A stretch of 64,000 nt of DNA from DATKNA01 sp963755755 (GCA_963755755.1 CAVWLJ010000009.1:231707-295706); one strand, 5' to 3'. Positions 30,865 through 39,197 are shown, counted from the first letter of the stretch. Notes: generated from the sequence alone by a model not told the origin. Numbers and translations: made by a program.

Positions 30865-31725
30865 GTGAGCGAGCTGTCGTCCGTGCCGTCTCTGCGCGAC
30901 CCTGTGCTGGTCGCGGCCTTCGAGGGCTGGAACGACGCCGGCGAGGCCGCGAGCGGCGCGGTGAGCCACCTCTGCCGGGTCTGGGACGCGACGCCGATCA
31001 CGGAGCTCGACCCCGAGGACTACCACGACTTCCAGGTCAACCGTCCGATGACCACGCTCGACGAGGACGGCCGGCGGTCCATCACCTGGCCGACCACCCG
31101 GCTGTACTGGGCGCGGCCGCCGGGGGCCGAGCGGGACGTCGTCCTCGTCCGCGGCATCGAGCCGTCGATGCGATGGAAGGCCTACACCACCGAGATCGTC
31201 GGTTACGCGCGGCAGCTCAACGTGGCCACCATGATCACGCTCGGGGCCCTGCTGGCCGACGTCCCGCACACCCGGCCGATCCCGGTGACCACGACCAGCG
31301 ACGACGAACGGCTCATGCAGCGCCTCGCCCTCGAGCCCTCGACGTACCAGGGTGCGACCGGCATCGTCGGCGTCCTGCAGGACGGCGCGACCCGGGCCGG
31401 GATTCCCGGCCTCTCTCTGTGGGCGGCGGTGCCGCACTACGTGGGGCAGCCGCCCTCGCCCAAGGCGACGCTCGCCCTGCTGCGCCGCGTCGAGGAGCTG
31501 CTCGACGTGACGGTGCCGTTCGGCGACCTGCCGGAGGACGCGCGGGCGTGGGAGCACGGCGTCGACGAGCTGGCCGAGGAGGACACCGAGATCGCGGAGT
31601 ACGTCCGCCAGCTCGAGGACGCCAAGGACACCGCCGAGCTGCCCGAGGCGAGCGGCGAGGCGATCGCCCGCGAGTTCGAGCGCTACCTGCGCCGCCGCGA
31701 CGACGGTGGGACCGCGCGCGGCTGA
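30865..31725 (+). CDS. PAC2 family protein (proteasome assembly chaperone fold)
   Basis: 286 residues. DPVLVAAFEGWNDAGEAASGAVSHL at the start, LVRGIEPSMRWKAYTTEIVGYAR and GATGIVGVLQDGATRAGIPGLSLWAAVPHYVG are characteristic of the archaeal/actinobacterial PAC2 family. Mycobacterial members are known structurally, but their role in 20S assembly is not established. Start GTG follows GGAGGGAGGA. It lies about 10 kb from mpa and 18 kb from prcBA. Confidence 0.9.
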   Translation: MSELSSVPSLRDPVLVAAFEGWNDAGEAASGAVSHLCRVWDATPITELDPEDYHDFQVNRPMTTLDEDGRRSITWPTTRLYWARPPGAERDVVLVRGIEPSMRWKAYTTEIVGYARQLNVATMITLGALLADVPHTRPIPVTTTSDDERLMQRLALEPSTYQGATGIVGVLQDGATRAGIPGLSLWAAVPHYVGQPPSPKATLALLRRVEELLDVTVPFGDLPEDARAWEHGVDELAEEDTEIAEYVRQLEDAKDTAELPEASGEAIAREFERYLRRRDDGGTARG

Positions 31726-31744
31726 TCCGACCCAGGAGGTACCC

Positions 31745-32890
31745 GTGCCCGATCGTGATGCCGTCCTCGTCGCCGCCGTCCGCACGCCCGTCGGCATCGG
31801 CAAGCCGGGCAAGGGCGCCCTGTCGGACATCCACCCCGTCGACCTGTCCGCACTGGTCCTGCAGGAGCTCGTCGGGCGCGCCGGCGTCGACCCGGCCCTG
31901 GTCGACGACGTCGTCTGGGGCTGCGTCTCCCAGGTCGGCGAACAGTCGATCAACGTCGGGCGGAACGCCGCCCTCGCCGCCGGCTGGCCGGAGGACGTCG
32001 TCGGGGTCACCGTCGACCGGCAGTGCGGCTCCAGCCAGCAGGCGGTGCAGTTCGCCGCCGCCTCGGTGATCGCCGGCTACGCGGACATGGTCGTCGCCGG
32101 CGGGGTGGAGTCGATGTCCCGCGTGCCGATGATGTCGAGCGTGGCCGGGGGCGAGGGTCCGTTCGGGCCGCGCATGATGGCCCGGTACGACGGCGGGCTC
32201 GTGCCGCAGGGCGTCTCCGCCGAGATGGTCGCGCAGCGCTGGGGCCTGGGGCGGGAGGACGTCGACGCGCTGGCCCTGCGCTCGCAGGAGCGGGCGGCGG
32301 CCGCGACGGCGGAGGGCCGCTTCGCCGAGGAGATCGTGCCGGTGGGATCGGTGACGACCGATCAGGGCATCCGGCCGACGACGGCCGAGGGCCTGGCCGG
32401 GCTCAAGCCGGCCTTCCGCGAGGACGGCGTGGTGACGGCGGGCAACTCCTCGCAGATCTCCGACGGCGCGGCCGCGCTCCTGGTGACGACGTCGGACTAC
32501 GCGGAGCGGCTCGGCGTCCGGCCGATCGCGCGGATCCACACCGTCGCGACCGCCGGAGTCGATCCCGTGATCATGCTGACGGCGCCCATCCCCGCGACGC
32601 AGAAGGCGCTCAAGCGCAGCGGGCTGGCGCTGGAGGACATCGGGACCTTCGAGGTCAACGAGGCGTTCGCGTCCGTGGTCGGCGCCTGGCTCGCGGACGT
32701 CGGCGCGGCGCCGGAGCTGACGAACCCGGACGGCGGGGCCATCGCGCTCGGCCACCCGCTCGGCGCGTCCGGTGCCCGGATCATGACGAGCATGGTGCAC
32801 CGGATGCGCCGCGAGGGGATCCGCTACGGCCTGCAGACGATGTGCGAGGGCGGCGGGATGGCGAACGCCACGATCCTCGAACTCCTCTGA
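31745..32890 (+). CDS. Acetyl-CoA C-acyltransferase (thiolase)
   Basis: 381 residues. The nucleophile Cys is in DRQCGSSQQA near residue 93. The C-terminal His and Cys are in ALGHPLGASGARI and MCEGGGMANATI. MPDRDAVLVAAVRTPVGIGKPGKGAL and NVGRNAALAAGWPEDVVGVTV are typical of steroid/fatty-acid beta-oxidation thiolases of actinobacteria. Start GTG 31745 has GGAGGT 5 nt upstream. It follows PAC2 by 19 bp and is probably cotranscribed. Frame is intact. Confidence 0.95.
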   Translation: MPDRDAVLVAAVRTPVGIGKPGKGALSDIHPVDLSALVLQELVGRAGVDPALVDDVVWGCVSQVGEQSINVGRNAALAAGWPEDVVGVTVDRQCGSSQQAVQFAAASVIAGYADMVVAGGVESMSRVPMMSSVAGGEGPFGPRMMARYDGGLVPQGVSAEMVAQRWGLGREDVDALALRSQERAAAATAEGRFAEEIVPVGSVTTDQGIRPTTAEGLAGLKPAFREDGVVTAGNSSQISDGAAALLVTTSDYAERLGVRPIARIHTVATAGVDPVIMLTAPIPATQKALKRSGLALEDIGTFEVNEAFASVVGAWLADVGAAPELTNPDGGAIALGHPLGASGARIMTSMVHRMRREGIRYGLQTMCEGGGMANATILELL

Positions 32891-32902
32891 CCCGCTCTCT
32901 TC

Positions 32903-32980
32903 CTACTGGTGATCATGCAATCCGCGTTGATCTGTGACGACTGCGCTACAGATCAACGCGGATTGCATGATCACCAGTAG
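32903..32980. repeat. Palindromic element, copy 2: perfect 33-bp stem
   Basis: 32903-32935 is the exact reverse complement of 32948-32980, leaving a 12-nt loop (GACGACTGCGCT). The core GATCATGCAATCCGCG and its complement match the element at 7941-8002. It fills the gap between the convergent thiolase and mshC genes and could terminate both transcripts. Confidence 0.9.
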
Positions 32981-32995
32981 ATGTGGCGGTGAGCG

Positions 32996-34276
32996 TCAGA
33001 GCTGAACGCCGAGGAGGGCGTCCACGAGGTCGCGGACCAGACGCGGCGAACCCTCGACGAGCTCGGACGCGCCGGGCGAACGCTCGCCCGGCTCGGACGC
33101 GGTGGCCTCGGCGTCCGCGACCCAGGCGTCGACGGCGGCCAGCGCCCCCGGAGCGTCGAGGTCGTCGGCGAGCCGGGCCCGGACGATCGCGAGCAGCGGC
33201 TCGGCGTCCGGCCCTTCGTCGCGCGACGTCGCCGTCCGCCACCGCGCGAGCCGATCCTGCGCGGCGGCGAGCTCGGCGTCCGTCCAGTCCCAGTCGCTGC
33301 GGTAGTGGTGCGCGAGGATCGCCAGCCGGATCGCCGCGGGGTCGACGCCGGCCGCGCGCAGTTTCGAGACCAGCACGAGGTTGCCGCGGGACTTGCTCAT
33401 CTTGTGCCCGTCGAGGCCCACCATGCCGCCGTGCGCGTACACCCGCGCGTACGGCTGCGCCCCGAGCAGGTGCCCGTGGGAGGCGCTCATCTCGTGGTGC
33501 GGGAAGACGAGGTCCGACCCGCCGCCCTGGACGTCGAAGGCCGCGCCGAGGTGCGCCAGCGCGATAGCGGTGCACTCGATGTGCCAGCCGGGGCGCCCCC
33601 GGCCGAGCGGCCCGCCGTCCCACTCGGGCTCGCCGGGGCGCGCCACGCGCCACAGCAGCGGGTCGAGCGGATGCTTCTTGCTGCTCCGCTGCGGGTCGCC
33701 GCCGCGCTCGGCGAACAGCTCGAGCATGGTCGGCTCGTCGTAGCCGCTGACGGAGCCGAAGTCCGGGTCGGCGTGCGCGGAGAAGTAGACGTCGCCGTCC
33801 GGGCTGTCCTCGTCGCCGGACACCCGGTAGGCGTAGCCGGCGTCCAGCAGTTCGGTGACCGCGGCGACGATGCGCGGGATCGCCTCCACGGCCCCCTCGT
33901 AGACGTCGGGGGGGACGACGGCCAGCGCGGCCATGTCGTCGGCGAAGAGCTGGGTCTGGTCGTCGGCGAGCGCCCGCCAGTCGACGCCGGTGGCGTCGGC
34001 ACGCTCGAGCAGCGGGTCGTCGACGTCCGTGACGTTCTGCACGTACCGGACGCCGTGACCGGCGTCCCGCAACGCGCGTACCAGCAGGTCGAAGGCGACG
34101 TACGTGGCGGCGTGACCCATGTGCGTGGCGTCGTACGGAGTGATGCCGCAGACGTACATGCGCGCCGTCGGGGCCGTCGCCGCCGGGACGAGCTCGCCGC
34201 TGCTGGTGTCGCGGAGCCGGACGGGGCCGCCGCGCCCGGGCAGGGCGGGCAGGGTCGGGGCGGGCCAACGGGTCAC
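32996..34276 (-). CDS. mshC: Mycothiol biosynthesis cysteine ligase MshC
   Basis: ATP-dependent ligase joining cysteine to GlcN-inositol, the third step of mycothiol synthesis. 426 residues, paralogous to cysteinyl-tRNA synthetase. MYVCGITPYDATHMGHAATYV gives a zinc-binding Cys and the HIGH motif, ECTAIALAHLG and FPHHE carry further zinc ligands, and MSKSRGN is the KMSKS loop. The protein is shorter than CysS and lacks the tRNA-anticodon domain. GTG 34276 is preferred (VTRWPAPTLPALPG), 7 nt after TACCCT. Frame is intact. Confidence 0.96.
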   Translation of the reverse strand: MTRWPAPTLPALPGRGGPVRLRDTSSGELVPAATAPTARMYVCGITPYDATHMGHAATYVAFDLLVRALRDAGHGVRYVQNVTDVDDPLLERADATGVDWRALADDQTQLFADDMAALAVVPPDVYEGAVEAIPRIVAAVTELLDAGYAYRVSGDEDSPDGDVYFSAHADPDFGSVSGYDEPTMLELFAERGGDPQRSSKKHPLDPLLWRVARPGEPEWDGGPLGRGRPGWHIECTAIALAHLGAAFDVQGGGSDLVFPHHEMSASHGHLLGAQPYARVYAHGGMVGLDGHKMSKSRGNLVLVSKLRAAGVDPAAIRLAILAHHYRSDWDWTDAELAAAQDRLARWRTATSRDEGPDAEPLLAIVRARLADDLDAPGALAAVDAWVADAEATASEPGERSPGASELVEGSPRLVRDLVDALLGVQL

Positions 34277-34283
34277 TCCACGA

Positions 34284-34289
34284 AGGGTA
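34284..34289 (-). promoter_or_regulatory. mshC -10 box, leaderless arrangement
   Basis: TACCCT on the minus strand ends 7 nt before the GTG of mshC, supporting that start and an independent transcript. Confidence 0.45.
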
Positions 34290-34367
34290 CCGGCGGCGGA
34301 TCGAGCCGACCGTTCGGTGCCGACCCTCCGGCCCGTCCCGTCCCGGAATCCCGCGATCACCCGCAGG

Positions 34368-35276
34368 TCAGAAGGCGGGCCAGGGAATGGACGGGCGGTG
34401 GCCGCCGGGGCGTGGGTGACGGCCCGAGGTCAGGAGCCGGCGGACCCGGTGGAGCGTCCGCTGCACCTCGCGGCGATCGAGGAGTCCGAGCAGCCCGCGC
34501 CGCAGCGGGCCGTCGTCGTCCAGGTCCGCCGCGAGCTGCTCGAGGACGTCGACCGCCTCCGGCGTCAGCGGCTCGCCGGCCCAGCCCCAGAGCACGGTCC
34601 GGAGCTTCTCGTCCTCGTTGAACGTCAACCCGTGGTCGACCCCGTAGAGCCGCCCGTCGCCGGCCCGCAGGATGTGGCCGCCCTTGCGGTCGGCGTTGTT
34701 GGCGACGGCGTCGAGGACGGCGAGCCGGCGCAGGTCCGGGTCGTCGGCGTGGACGAGGACGACGCGCTCGCCGTCCCAGCCGGACGCCTCCACCACGTCG
34801 AGCCATCCCCGCGGCCGCAGGTTCGGCGGGACGACGTCGACCACGCCCGCGCCGGGCTCGGCGACCGCCAGCTCCTCGACGTCCTCCGCGTCCTCGGCGG
34901 CCTCCGCGTCGGTGCCGGCCGGGCGCGGCTCGCCGAGGATCCACCACTGCACGCTGCCGGGCCCGAAGGGCCCGTCGACCCGCAGCGTCGTGGGCGGCAC
35001 CAGCCCCCAGCCGGTCGCGGACGACAGCAGGTACGTCGCGGCCTCCCGGTTGGCGAGGGTCCGGCCGGGGAAGTCCCAGAGCGGCCGCTCCCCCGCCGTC
35101 GGCTTGTAGACGCACAGGCCGCGCACGCCCTCGAGCTCGACCTGCGCGAGCAGGGTGGCGTTGCTGGCCTCGAGGATGCGGCCACGGACCTCGATGTCAC
35201 CGCGCGCCAGGACCTCCAGCGCGTCCGTCTCCTCGAGCTCCGGGCGGTCCTCGCCCGAGGGCAGCGGCAAGGCCAC
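34368..35276 (-). CDS. SCO1664-family protein, phosphatidylinositol-kinase-like
   Basis: 302 residues. The fold is that of PI3/4-kinase-like proteins: VYKPTAGERPLWDFPGRTLANREAATYLLS (ATP-binding Lys) near 60-90, DAVANNADRKGGHIL (catalytic loop) near 195 and YGVDHGLTFNED (metal-binding Asp) near 215. No member has a proven substrate that I know of. GTG 35276 lies 2 nt past the DUF3090 stop, so the two are tightly coupled, and mshC lies downstream. Frame is intact. Confidence 0.85.
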   Translation of the reverse strand: MALPLPSGEDRPELEETDALEVLARGDIEVRGRILEASNATLLAQVELEGVRGLCVYKPTAGERPLWDFPGRTLANREAATYLLSSATGWGLVPPTTLRVDGPFGPGSVQWWILGEPRPAGTDAEAAEDAEDVEELAVAEPGAGVVDVVPPNLRPRGWLDVVEASGWDGERVVLVHADDPDLRRLAVLDAVANNADRKGGHILRAGDGRLYGVDHGLTFNEDEKLRTVLWGWAGEPLTPEAVDVLEQLAADLDDDGPLRRGLLGLLDRREVQRTLHRVRRLLTSGRHPRPGGHRPSIPWPAF

Positions 35277-35278
35277 GA

Positions 35279-35836
35279 TCAGCGCCGGTACCCGTTCGCC
35301 CGCGGGCAGATGTGGCCTTCGGGATCGAGCGGGTTGTTGCAGAACGGGCAGGGCGGGCGGCCGGCAGCCACCACCGCGAGCGCGCGTTTCGTGAAGGCCC
35401 GGGCGGCGGCGCCGCTGATGCTCACGCGCAGCACCGATCCCTCGAGCTCGTCGGTCTCCTCGTCCTCGTCCTCCTCGACGGCCACGCCCTCGGCGTAGCA
35501 CTCGACGACGACGCGACCGGTGTCCGGGTCCCAGGCCAGGCTCATGGCGCCGACCCGGAACTCCTCCTCGATCGGGGTGTCGAGCGGATCCGTGTCCTCG
35601 GCGTCCACGGGTGCGACCGCGGGCACGGGCGCCTTGCCGCCGCTCACCCGCAGCACCTCGTCGAGCAGCTCGTCGACGCGCTCGGCGAGCACGGACACCT
35701 GCGCCTTCTCCAGCGCGACGCTCGTGACCCGGTTGCCCCCGCGGGCCTGGAGGAAGAAGGTGCGCGACCCCGGCTCGCCCACGGTGCCGGCGACGAACCG
35801 GTCCGGTGGGTCGTAGTCGAAGACCTGGCGTGGCAT
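35279..35836 (-). CDS. DUF3090 family protein
   Basis: 185 residues. MPRQVFDYDPPDRFVAGTVG and SRTFFLQARGGNRVTSVALEK open the protein, an acidic loop lies near 130, and the end is a four-cysteine/His zinc motif CPFCNNPLDPEGHICPRANGYRR. The family is conserved in actinobacteria next to the SCO1664-like kinase and the histidine phosphatase, which suggests a shared pathway, but its function is unknown. Its ATG follows TAGGGT by 7 nt. Confidence 0.9.
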   Translation of the reverse strand: MPRQVFDYDPPDRFVAGTVGEPGSRTFFLQARGGNRVTSVALEKAQVSVLAERVDELLDEVLRVSGGKAPVPAVAPVDAEDTDPLDTPIEEEFRVGAMSLAWDPDTGRVVVECYAEGVAVEEDEDEETDELEGSVLRVSISGAAARAFTKRALAVVAAGRPPCPFCNNPLDPEGHICPRANGYRR

Positions 35837-35843
35837 GTGCGTG

Positions 35844-35849
35844 ACCCTA
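35844..35849 (-). promoter_or_regulatory. DUF3090 -10 box overlapping the upstream stop codon
   Basis: TAGGGT lies 7 nt before the DUF3090 ATG. Its first three bases, TAG, are also the stop codon of the preceding histidine phosphatase gene, so an internal leaderless promoter appears to be built into the end of that gene. Confidence 0.5.
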
Positions 35850-36599
35850 CGCGGTTCCCGTCGAACCGCCCACGACCGCGTCCGAGGACGCAGCGGGCGT
35901 CCCACCCGCCCCTGCCCGGCGGCGGCGAGGCCGCTTCGGCGGCACCAGAGCGGAGAGATCGCCGCCGGTGTCGTTGGTCCGCAAGGCGAACGGACGCAGC
36001 TGCGTGTACCGCACGACGGACACCGAGCAGGGGTCGACGACGATCCGCTGGAAGGCGTCCAGGTGCATGCCGAGGGCGTCGGCGAGCAGCGACTTGATGA
36101 TGTCGCCGTGCGAGACCGCCAGCCAGACCGCCTCCTCGCCGTGCTCCCGCGCGACGGCGGCGTCGTGCTCGCGCACGGCCTGCACCGCGCGCAGCTGCAT
36201 GGCCAGCATCGACTCGCCGTGCTCGCCCGGGAACGTCACCGCGGAGGGGTGCGCCTGGACCACCCGCCAGAGCGGCTCCTTGGCGAGATCCTTGAGCGAG
36301 CGGCCGGTCCAGTCGCCGTACCGGGCCTCGCCGAGGCGGTCGTCGACCAGGGGTACGGGGCGCGCCACGCCCTTCGGCCCGGGGACGCCGACGATCTCGG
36401 CGGCCGTCTCCTGGCAGCGTTGCAGCGGACTGCTGACGAGGGCGGCGAGCGGGACGGTCGCCAGGCGCTCGGCGAGCGCCTGCGCCTGGGCGCGGCCGAC
36501 CTCGTCGAGGCCGATCCCGGGGGTCCAGCCCGCGAGCGTCCCGCTCGCGTTCGCCGTCGTCCGGCCGTGGCGGACGAGCAGCACGGTGGGCACGGACAT
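35847..36599 (-). CDS. Histidine phosphatase family protein (MSMEG_4193 type)
   Basis: 250 residues. Phosphoacceptor motif LLVRHGRTTANASG near residue 8, LSSPLQRCQETA near 55, catalytic Glu in GEARYGDWTGRSL and second His in AVSHGDIIKSLLADALG. The C-terminal tail is basic. Such phosphoglycerate-mutase-like phosphatases are found beside DUF3090 and SCO1664-like genes in actinobacteria; the substrate is unknown. ATG 36599 or the GTG one codon earlier could start it. Confidence 0.9.
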   Translation of the reverse strand: MSVPTVLLVRHGRTTANASGTLAGWTPGIGLDEVGRAQAQALAERLATVPLAALVSSPLQRCQETAAEIVGVPGPKGVARPVPLVDDRLGEARYGDWTGRSLKDLAKEPLWRVVQAHPSAVTFPGEHGESMLAMQLRAVQAVREHDAAVAREHGEEAVWLAVSHGDIIKSLLADALGMHLDAFQRIVVDPCSVSVVRYTQLRPFALRTNDTGGDLSALVPPKRPRRRRAGAGGTPAASSDAVVGGSTGTA

Positions 36600-36636
36600 C
36601 ACTGTAGATCGGGGCCGGACGCGTCGCCCGGGCGGC

Positions 36637-37017
36637 TCAGGCCGCGGTCAGCCGCCGGACGCGGCGCAACTGCGCGGCGAGGTAGGGGCGGGCCCGGCGC
36701 TGACCACCGCGCTGGGCGATCGCCCGATCGAGGTCCGCGAGCGCCCCGGCCACGGCGTCCAGGTCGGGCTCCCAGCCACGGCGCTCGCAGTCGGCGATCC
36801 AGTCCGCCGGGCTGAGGTGTCCGCGTTCGCGGTTGCAGCGGCCGCAGGCGACGACCTCGTTCTCCAACCACGACGGCCCGCCCTTGACCTTGGGGATCAG
36901 GTGGTCGGTGGTGGCGCGGACGAGGCCGGTGCAGGGGCGGCGGCACCAGACGCAGTGCGCGCCGTCGCGGAGGGCGGCGGCGCGCAGCCGCTCGGCGCGA
37001 TCGGGCTGGGAGGTCAT
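36637..37017 (-). CDS. HNH endonuclease
   Basis: 126 residues. Zinc-binding CVWCRRPC near 22, the catalytic DHLIPKVKGGPSWLENEVVACGRCN near 38-62 with His-Asn-His pattern, and a helical C-terminal tail. It could be a stand-alone nuclease or a nicking enzyme. It is not adjacent to obvious phage genes. An earlier in-frame start at 37029 is possible. Frame is intact. Confidence 0.85.
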   Translation of the reverse strand: MTSQPDRAERLRAAALRDGAHCVWCRRPCTGLVRATTDHLIPKVKGGPSWLENEVVACGRCNRERGHLSPADWIADCERRGWEPDLDAVAGALADLDRAIAQRGGQRRARPYLAAQLRRVRRLTAA

Positions 37018-37056
37018 CACCGGTGACAACGCACCGGAGCCCCGGATCCTGCCGGC

Positions 37057-37896
37057 TCAGGTGGGGCTGATCGTGCCCGCGGCGAGCAGCAGCCCGAGCA
37101 GGATGCCGGCGGCCAGCCGGTACCAGACGAAGATCGTGATGGGGTGCCGGGCCACGTACCGCAGCAACCACGCGATCGCGGCGTAGGCGACGACGAAGCT
37201 GACGAGCGTGCCGAGGATCAGCGGGCCCCAGCCGACGACCGAGGTGTCCACGTCCTTGAGCTCGTAGATGCTGGCCCCGGTGAGTGCCGGGATCGCCAGG
37301 AAGAACGACAGCCGGGTGGCCGCGACCCGGTTGTAGTCCTGCAGCAGACCGGCGGAGATGGTCGCACCGGAGCGGGAGACGCCCGGCACCAGCGCCGCGC
37401 ACTGGACGAGACCGATGATCAGGGCCGCCTTGAGCGTGAGGTGCTCCTCGCCGTACTTCTGCCGGCTGCGGCCCTCCGCGATGTACATCACGGCGCTCCA
37501 GAGGATGAACGCCACGGCCACCACCCAGAGGCTGCGCAGCGGCCCGGTGATGAGGGGCTTGAGCAGGACGCCGGCGATCACGACCGGGATCGACCCCGCG
37601 ACGACGTACCAGGCGAAGCGGTAGTCGGGGTTCTCGCGCGCCTCCGCCGACACCAGCCCGCGGGCCCATGCGGCGACGAGCCGCACGATGTCGCGGCGGA
37701 AGTAGATGAACGTCGCCACGATGGCGCCGAACTGGATGATCACGGTGAACGCGGTGATCGACGGGTTGTCCGTCTGTTTGCCGAGCAGCGCCTCCGCGAT
37801 GGTGAGGTGGCCGGTGCTCGAGACGGGCAGGAACTCCGTGAGGCCTTCGACGACGCCGAGGATCAGGCTGTCGCCGTAGCCGATGGCCGAGGTCAC
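37057..37896 (-). CDS. uppP: Undecaprenyl-diphosphatase UppP (BacA)
   Basis: Recycles undecaprenyl pyrophosphate to the phosphate carrier for peptidoglycan synthesis. 279 residues, about eight membrane segments, with both conserved motifs: EGLTEFLPVSSTGH near residue 17 and PGVSRSGATISAGL near 175. The GTG start overlaps the stop of the upstream LLM gene (GTGA). Frame is intact. Confidence 0.96.
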   Translation of the reverse strand: MTSAIGYGDSLILGVVEGLTEFLPVSSTGHLTIAEALLGKQTDNPSITAFTVIIQFGAIVATFIYFRRDIVRLVAAWARGLVSAEARENPDYRFAWYVVAGSIPVVIAGVLLKPLITGPLRSLWVVAVAFILWSAVMYIAEGRSRQKYGEEHLTLKAALIIGLVQCAALVPGVSRSGATISAGLLQDYNRVAATRLSFFLAIPALTGASIYELKDVDTSVVGWGPLILGTLVSFVVAYAAIAWLLRYVARHPITIFVWYRLAAGILLGLLLAAGTISPT

Positions 37897-38957
37897 GCGC
37901 CGACCCCCGCGGCCTCGAGTGCGTCGGCCACGTTCCGCAGCACCTGCAGGCGTTCCTCGAGCGTCCGCGCCGTGGGTGTGATCGAGAGCGTGGTCACGCC
38001 GGCCTCGGCGTAGGCGACGAGCCGGTCGCGGATCCGCTCGACCGGGCCGAGGAGGCTCGTCGCGTCGAGGAACTCCAGCGGTACCGCGGCGGCCGCGTCC
38101 CGGGGCTTGCGGTCGAGGTAGAGGTCCTGGACGCGCTGGGCGGCCTCGTCGAAGCCCATCCGGCGGGCCAGCGCGTTGTAGAAGTTCTGCTCCCGGCTGC
38201 CCATGCCTCCCACGTAGAGCGCGGCGTAGGGGCGGATCGGTTCGGCCGCGGTCGCGACGTCCGGCGCGATGGAGACCGGCGTGCTGGAGACCACGTCGAA
38301 GCCGTCGAGCGGGTCGTCAGCCGTGCCCTTGCCGGCGGCCGCGCGCGCGTCGCGGATCGGGCCGAGGCTGAGCTCCCCGTGCTCGGGCGAGAAGAAGATG
38401 CCCAGCCACCCGTCGGCGATCTCGCCGGTGAGCGCGAGGTTGCGCGGCCCCGTGGACGCCAGGTAGACGGGGATCTGCGGGCGCACCGGGTGCACGATGA
38501 GCTTGAGCGGCTTCCCCGGGCCGTCCGGCAGCGGTAACCGGAAGTGCCGTCCCTCGAAGGCGACCGTGTCGCGGCGCAGGGCCATGCGCACGATCTCCAC
38601 GTACTCGCGGGTGCGCTCGAGCGGCTTGTCGAACCGGACGCCGTGCCAGCCCTCCGAGACCTGCGGCCCGCTGACGCCGAGGCCGAGCCGGAAGCGGCCG
38701 CCGGAGAGCGCGTCCAGCGTCGCCGCCGTCATCGCGGTCATGGCCGGCGTGCGGGCCGGGATCTGCAGGACGGCGGAGCCGACGTCGATGCGCTCGGTCT
38801 GCGCCGCGACCCAGGCGAGCACGGTCACGGCGTCCGACCCGTAGGCCTCGGCGGCCCAGCAGACCGCGTAGCCGAGGCGGTCCGCCTCGACGGCCAGGGC
38901 CAGGTTCTCGGCGTCGTTCCCCGCCCCCCAGTAGCCGAGGTTCAGTCCCAAGCGCAT
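37893..38957 (-). CDS. LLM-class F420-dependent oxidoreductase
   Basis: 354 residues of the luciferase-like TIM barrel: MRLGLNLGYWGAGN, LALAVEADRLGYAVCWAAEAYG, GRFRLGLGVSGPQVSEGW and VRPQIPVYLASTGPRNLALTGEIADGWL. Features fit F420 rather than FMN enzymes (actinobacterial SCO/MSMEG type). The substrate is unknown. It is translationally coupled to uppP. Its ATG lies inside the first unit of a tandem 60-bp repeat. Confidence 0.92.
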   Translation of the reverse strand: MRLGLNLGYWGAGNDAENLALAVEADRLGYAVCWAAEAYGSDAVTVLAWVAAQTERIDVGSAVLQIPARTPAMTAMTAATLDALSGGRFRLGLGVSGPQVSEGWHGVRFDKPLERTREYVEIVRMALRRDTVAFEGRHFRLPLPDGPGKPLKLIVHPVRPQIPVYLASTGPRNLALTGEIADGWLGIFFSPEHGELSLGPIRDARAAAGKGTADDPLDGFDVVSSTPVSIAPDVATAAEPIRPYAALYVGGMGSREQNFYNALARRMGFDEAAQRVQDLYLDRKPRDAAAAVPLEFLDATSLLGPVERIRDRLVAYAEAGVTTLSITPTARTLEERLQVLRNVADALEAAGVGA

Positions 38958-39142
38958 GAGCCGGGAGCGTACCGGGCGCGCTGTCGGTCAAGAGCCGAGG
39001 TTCAGTCCCAAGCGCATGAGCCGGGAGCGTACCGGGCGCGCTGTCGGTCAAGAGCCGAGGTTCAGTCCCAAGCGCATGAGCCGGGAGCGTACCGGGCGCG
39101 CTGTCGGTCAAGAGCCGAGGTTCAGTCCCCAGCGCATGAGCC
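38934..39142. repeat. 60-bp tandem repeats (3 full, 1 partial) carrying promoter and start codon
   Basis: Copies begin at 38934, 38994, 39054 and 39114 with a period of exactly 60; the last is partial and has a C for A change. On the minus strand each unit holds TTGACC, a 14-bp spacer, TACGCT, 8 nt and then ATG. The copy nearest the gene supplies the LLM start codon at 38957. The upstream copies start at 39017, 39077 and 39137 and each encode MRLGLNLGS (or MRWGLNLGS) followed by TGA, which overlaps the next TTGACC. Confidence 0.9.
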
Positions 39143-39197
39143 AGGCGGAGCGGGGCCGGTTGCGGGGCGGCGCACCGCGCCGGCGCCCGCGGCCCGC

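Noticed and set aside
36637..37017. HNH nuclease as part of a restriction or phage module
   Set aside because: No methyltransferase, terminase or integrase gene is adjacent; it stands between uppP and a phosphatase.
38934..39142. CRISPR array
   Set aside because: The units are contiguous identical 60-bp repeats with no unique spacers and no cas genes nearby.
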